This document shows, piece by piece, positions 61,869 through 64,000 of a DNA stretch of 64,000 nucleotides (the stretch's first letter is position 1; every line of letters begins with the position of its first letter). Below the pieces are notes generated by a model that worked only from the letters and a program-made list of their open reading frames with translations, was not told where the DNA came from and did no database searches. The translations under genes were made by a program, and so were the position numbers. Source of the DNA: Burkholderiaceae bacterium (GTDB taxonomy: Bacteria > Pseudomonadota > Gammaproteobacteria > Burkholderiales > Burkholderiaceae_B); assembly GCA_021208885.1 (NCBI GenBank), contig JAJOJF010000047.1, positions 1 through 64,000 on the forward strand, read 5' to 3'.

Positions 61869-62813
61869 ATGAACAACGCAACCGAACCATCCATGCCAAC
61901 CGACCAAGCACCCGACGTGCCGCGTGTACACGCCTACTTGCTCGGCTTGCAGGATTCGATTGTCCGCGCACTCGAAGCAGCCGATGGCGGCAAGTTCCTG
62001 CGCGACGAGTGGACGCGTGAGCAAGGCGGCGGCGGCATCTCGCGCTTAATCGAAGGCGGTGACTTGTTTGAGCGTGCCGGTGTGTTGTTTAGCCATGTCA
62101 AGGGCGACACGCTGCCAGCGTCTGCCACGGCGCATCGCCCCAATGTGGCTGGCCGCAGTTGGGAAGCCATGGGCGTATCCATGGTGCTGCACCCAGACAA
62201 TCCCTATGTGCCCACCACGCACATGAATGTGCGCATGTTTGTGGCGTACGCCAAGCCCGGCTCGGGTGAACAAGACATCTTCTGGTTTGGCGGGGGCATG
62301 GATCTGACGCCCTATTACGTGTTTGAAGAGGACGCCAGGCACTTTCATCAGACCTGCAAGCAGGCACTCGATCAGCACGATACCATGCTCTATCCCGCCT
62401 ACAAAACCTGGTGTGATGAGTACTTTTACCTCAAACACCGCCAGGAAACCCGCGGGGTGGGCGGGGTGTTTTTTGATGATCTGAGCGACAAGGGCTTTGA
62501 AGGCTCATTTGCTGTCATGCGTGCCGTCGGTGATGCCTTTGTCGAGGCTTACCTGCCCATTGTCGAGCGCCGCCGTTCGATGCCTTACAGTGTGCGCGAG
62601 AAGGACTTTCAGCGCTATCGCCGCGGACGCTATGTCGAGTTCAACCTAGTGTTTGACCGTGGCACACTGTTTGGGCTGCAATCAGGCGGGCGCACGGAGT
62701 CGATACTGCTTTCCATGCCACCTGAAGTCACCTGGCGCTACGACTGGCACCCTGAGCCGCAATCTCCTGAAGCACGGCTGTATGACTACCTGAAACCAAG
62801 GGAATGGGTCTGA
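61869..62813 (+). CDS. hemF: Oxygen-dependent coproporphyrinogen III oxidase
   Basis: [79 protein letters not shown]. Confidence 0.97.
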   Translation: MNNATEPSMPTDQAPDVPRVHAYLLGLQDSIVRALEAADGGKFLRDEWTREQGGGGISRLIEGGDLFERAGVLFSHVKGDTLPASATAHRPNVAGRSWEAMGVSMVLHPDNPYVPTTHMNVRMFVAYAKPGSGEQDIFWFGGGMDLTPYYVFEEDARHFHQTCKQALDQHDTMLYPAYKTWCDEYFYLKHRQETRGVGGVFFDDLSDKGFEGSFAVMRAVGDAFVEAYLPIVERRRSMPYSVREKDFQRYRRGRYVEFNLVFDRGTLFGLQSGGRTESILLSMPPEVTWRYDWHPEPQSPEARLYDYLKPREWV

Positions 62814-63433
62814 TGCGCATTGGTTTGCTCGGCGGGAGTTTTGATCCAATACACCGGGCGCATGTCGAGCTTGCTAAAACCGCGCTGAGTGAGCTCAAGC
62901 TTGATGAAGTGCAATTGCTGCCTGCCCGTCAACCCTGGCAAAAGCCAGCCCTTGCAGCGAGCACCCAAGACCGCCTGGCCATGATCGAGCTGGCGATCGG
63001 GAATATTGCAGGGCTATCGGTCAATCCGATCGAACTTGCCAGATCCGGCAAGACCTACACCATCGACACGCTGGAGCAACTGCCAGCACAACACACTTAC
63101 TTCTGGATTTTTGGGGCCGACCAACTACAAAACTTCACGACCTGGCATCGCTGGCAAGACGTTGCCAGACACGTCACGCTCGTGGCAGCCCAACGCCCTG
63201 GTGCTCAACTTGACATCCCGCCGGCGCTGCGGGCCCAAATCGATGCCAATAAAGCCCAGGTTCTAACACTGGATTTTGAACCGATGGACATCTCGGCCAC
63301 CGAGCTTCGTCAGGCTCTAGGGCTAGGCAAGCCCGTCGATCAATGGCTAGACCCCCACGTTGCAGCCTATATTGCCCAGAAACACCTCTATCAATCCAAC
63401 AGTCAGCCGTCAATACGGTCTGGCATCAGTTAA
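62813..63433 (+). CDS. nadD: Nicotinate-nucleotide adenylyltransferase
   Basis: [36 protein letters not shown] overlaps hemF stop (TGATG). Confidence 0.94.
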   Translation: MRIGLLGGSFDPIHRAHVELAKTALSELKLDEVQLLPARQPWQKPALAASTQDRLAMIELAIGNIAGLSVNPIELARSGKTYTIDTLEQLPAQHTYFWIFGADQLQNFTTWHRWQDVARHVTLVAAQRPGAQLDIPPALRAQIDANKAQVLTLDFEPMDISATELRQALGLGKPVDQWLDPHVAAYIAQKHLYQSNSQPSIRSGIS

Positions 63434-63443
63434 CATCTACCTC

Positions 63444-63935
63444 ATGGACATTAAAAAACAACAGCGCGCTGTCGTCGACGCCCTTGAAGACGTCAAGGCA
63501 CAGGATATCGAAGTCTTTAACACTGAAGAACTGACGAGCCTGTTTGACCGGGTGGTGATCGCCACCGCCACATCCAACCGCCAAACCCGGGCATTGGCTA
63601 ACTCAGTGCAGGACAAAGCCCGCGAGCTTGGCATTGGGGTGATTGCAACTGAAGGCCAGGAAACCGGCGAATGGGTATTGGTAGACCTTGGTGACATCGT
63701 GGTGCATATCATGCAGCCAGCCATTCGCCAGTACTACAACCTTGAAGAAATCTGGGGCGGCAAGCCGGTGCGTGTGAAGCTTGGTGGCCCGGCCCCAACG
63801 AAAGCCGTAACCAAAGCCCCGGCCAAAGCAACCGTCAAAAAAGCGGCTGCCAAGAAAGCACCAGCTAAAAAAACCGCCGCTAAAAAAGCAACCAAAAAAA
63901 CAACCAAGAAGGCAGCATCCACCAAAGGCGCATGA
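63444..63935 (+). CDS. rsfS: Ribosomal silencing factor RsfS with Lys/Ala-rich C-terminal extension
   Basis: ALEDVKAQDIEVFNTEELTSLFDRVVIATATSNRQ; EWVLVDLGDIVVHIMQPAIRQYYNLEEIWG; tail KAPAKATVKKAAAKKAPAKKTAAKKATKKTTKK; start at 63444. Confidence 0.94.
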   Translation: MDIKKQQRAVVDALEDVKAQDIEVFNTEELTSLFDRVVIATATSNRQTRALANSVQDKARELGIGVIATEGQETGEWVLVDLGDIVVHIMQPAIRQYYNLEEIWGGKPVRVKLGGPAPTKAVTKAPAKATVKKAAAKKAPAKKTAAKKATKKTTKKAASTKGA

Positions 63936-64000
63936 AGCTCACCATTGTTGCGGTCAGCCAGCGTCCGCCCGAGTGGGCTCAGTCAGCGTTTGACGATTAC
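63932..64000 (+). CDS. rlmH: 23S rRNA (pseudouridine1915-N3)-methyltransferase, N-terminus (truncated by window end)
   Basis: MKLTIVAVSQRPPEWAQSAFDDY; ATGA overlap with rsfS; canonical nadD-rsfS-rlmH order. Confidence 0.85.
   Translation, partial: MKLTIVAVSQRPPEWAQSAFDDY

Noticed and set aside
63799-63932. Lys/Ala codon repeat as a CRISPR or tandem-repeat element
   Set aside because: Irregular in-frame low-complexity coding sequence of RsfS; no spacers.

Overview
This 64 kb window looks like an ordinary, gene-dense betaproteobacterial (Burkholderiales/Alcaligenaceae-like, inferred from gene content) chromosome segment. I saw no prophage, IS element or CRISPR array. From left to right: argD (3' end)-argF-argG; tex; two paralogous type-I periplasmic-binding-like proteins plus a large hybrid sensor kinase; tRNA-Val; HU; metZ-like, rlmB, rnr; tRNA-Leu; LysR; a Bug receptor / citryl-CoA-lyase-like / CaiB-type CoA-transferase set; carboxylesterase; Bcr/CflA MFS; GNAT; AEC permease; FMN glutamate-synthase-like protein; TPP-dependent E1 alpha/beta translationally coupled to a TRAP transporter; ectABCD with a divergent GntR regulator; tRNA-Met; cytochrome b561; cytochrome c'; purB; GST/SspA-like; mnmA; pntAA-AB-B; glcD-like gene; glcDEF; aroG; tldD; nitrilase; H-NS; pepN; fbp; qor; yebC; purD; hemF-nadD-rsfS-rlmH. 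The strongest hidden signal is upstream of aroG. There is a 25-aa leader peptide containing YFWFYFFSF (8 of 9 residues aromatic), then an intrinsic terminator whose 5' arm can pair instead with a GCTGGCGG segment inside the leader. This is a complete candidate ribosome-mediated attenuator for DAHP synthase. Other leads are the tandem binding-protein/hybrid-kinase cassette, twin TTGTGATCACAA palindromes between ectA and a GntR gene, the E1alpha-beta/TRAP coupled operon, an FNR-like box, and a histone-H1-like tail on RsfS. All homology calls were made by reading the translations; no database search was run.
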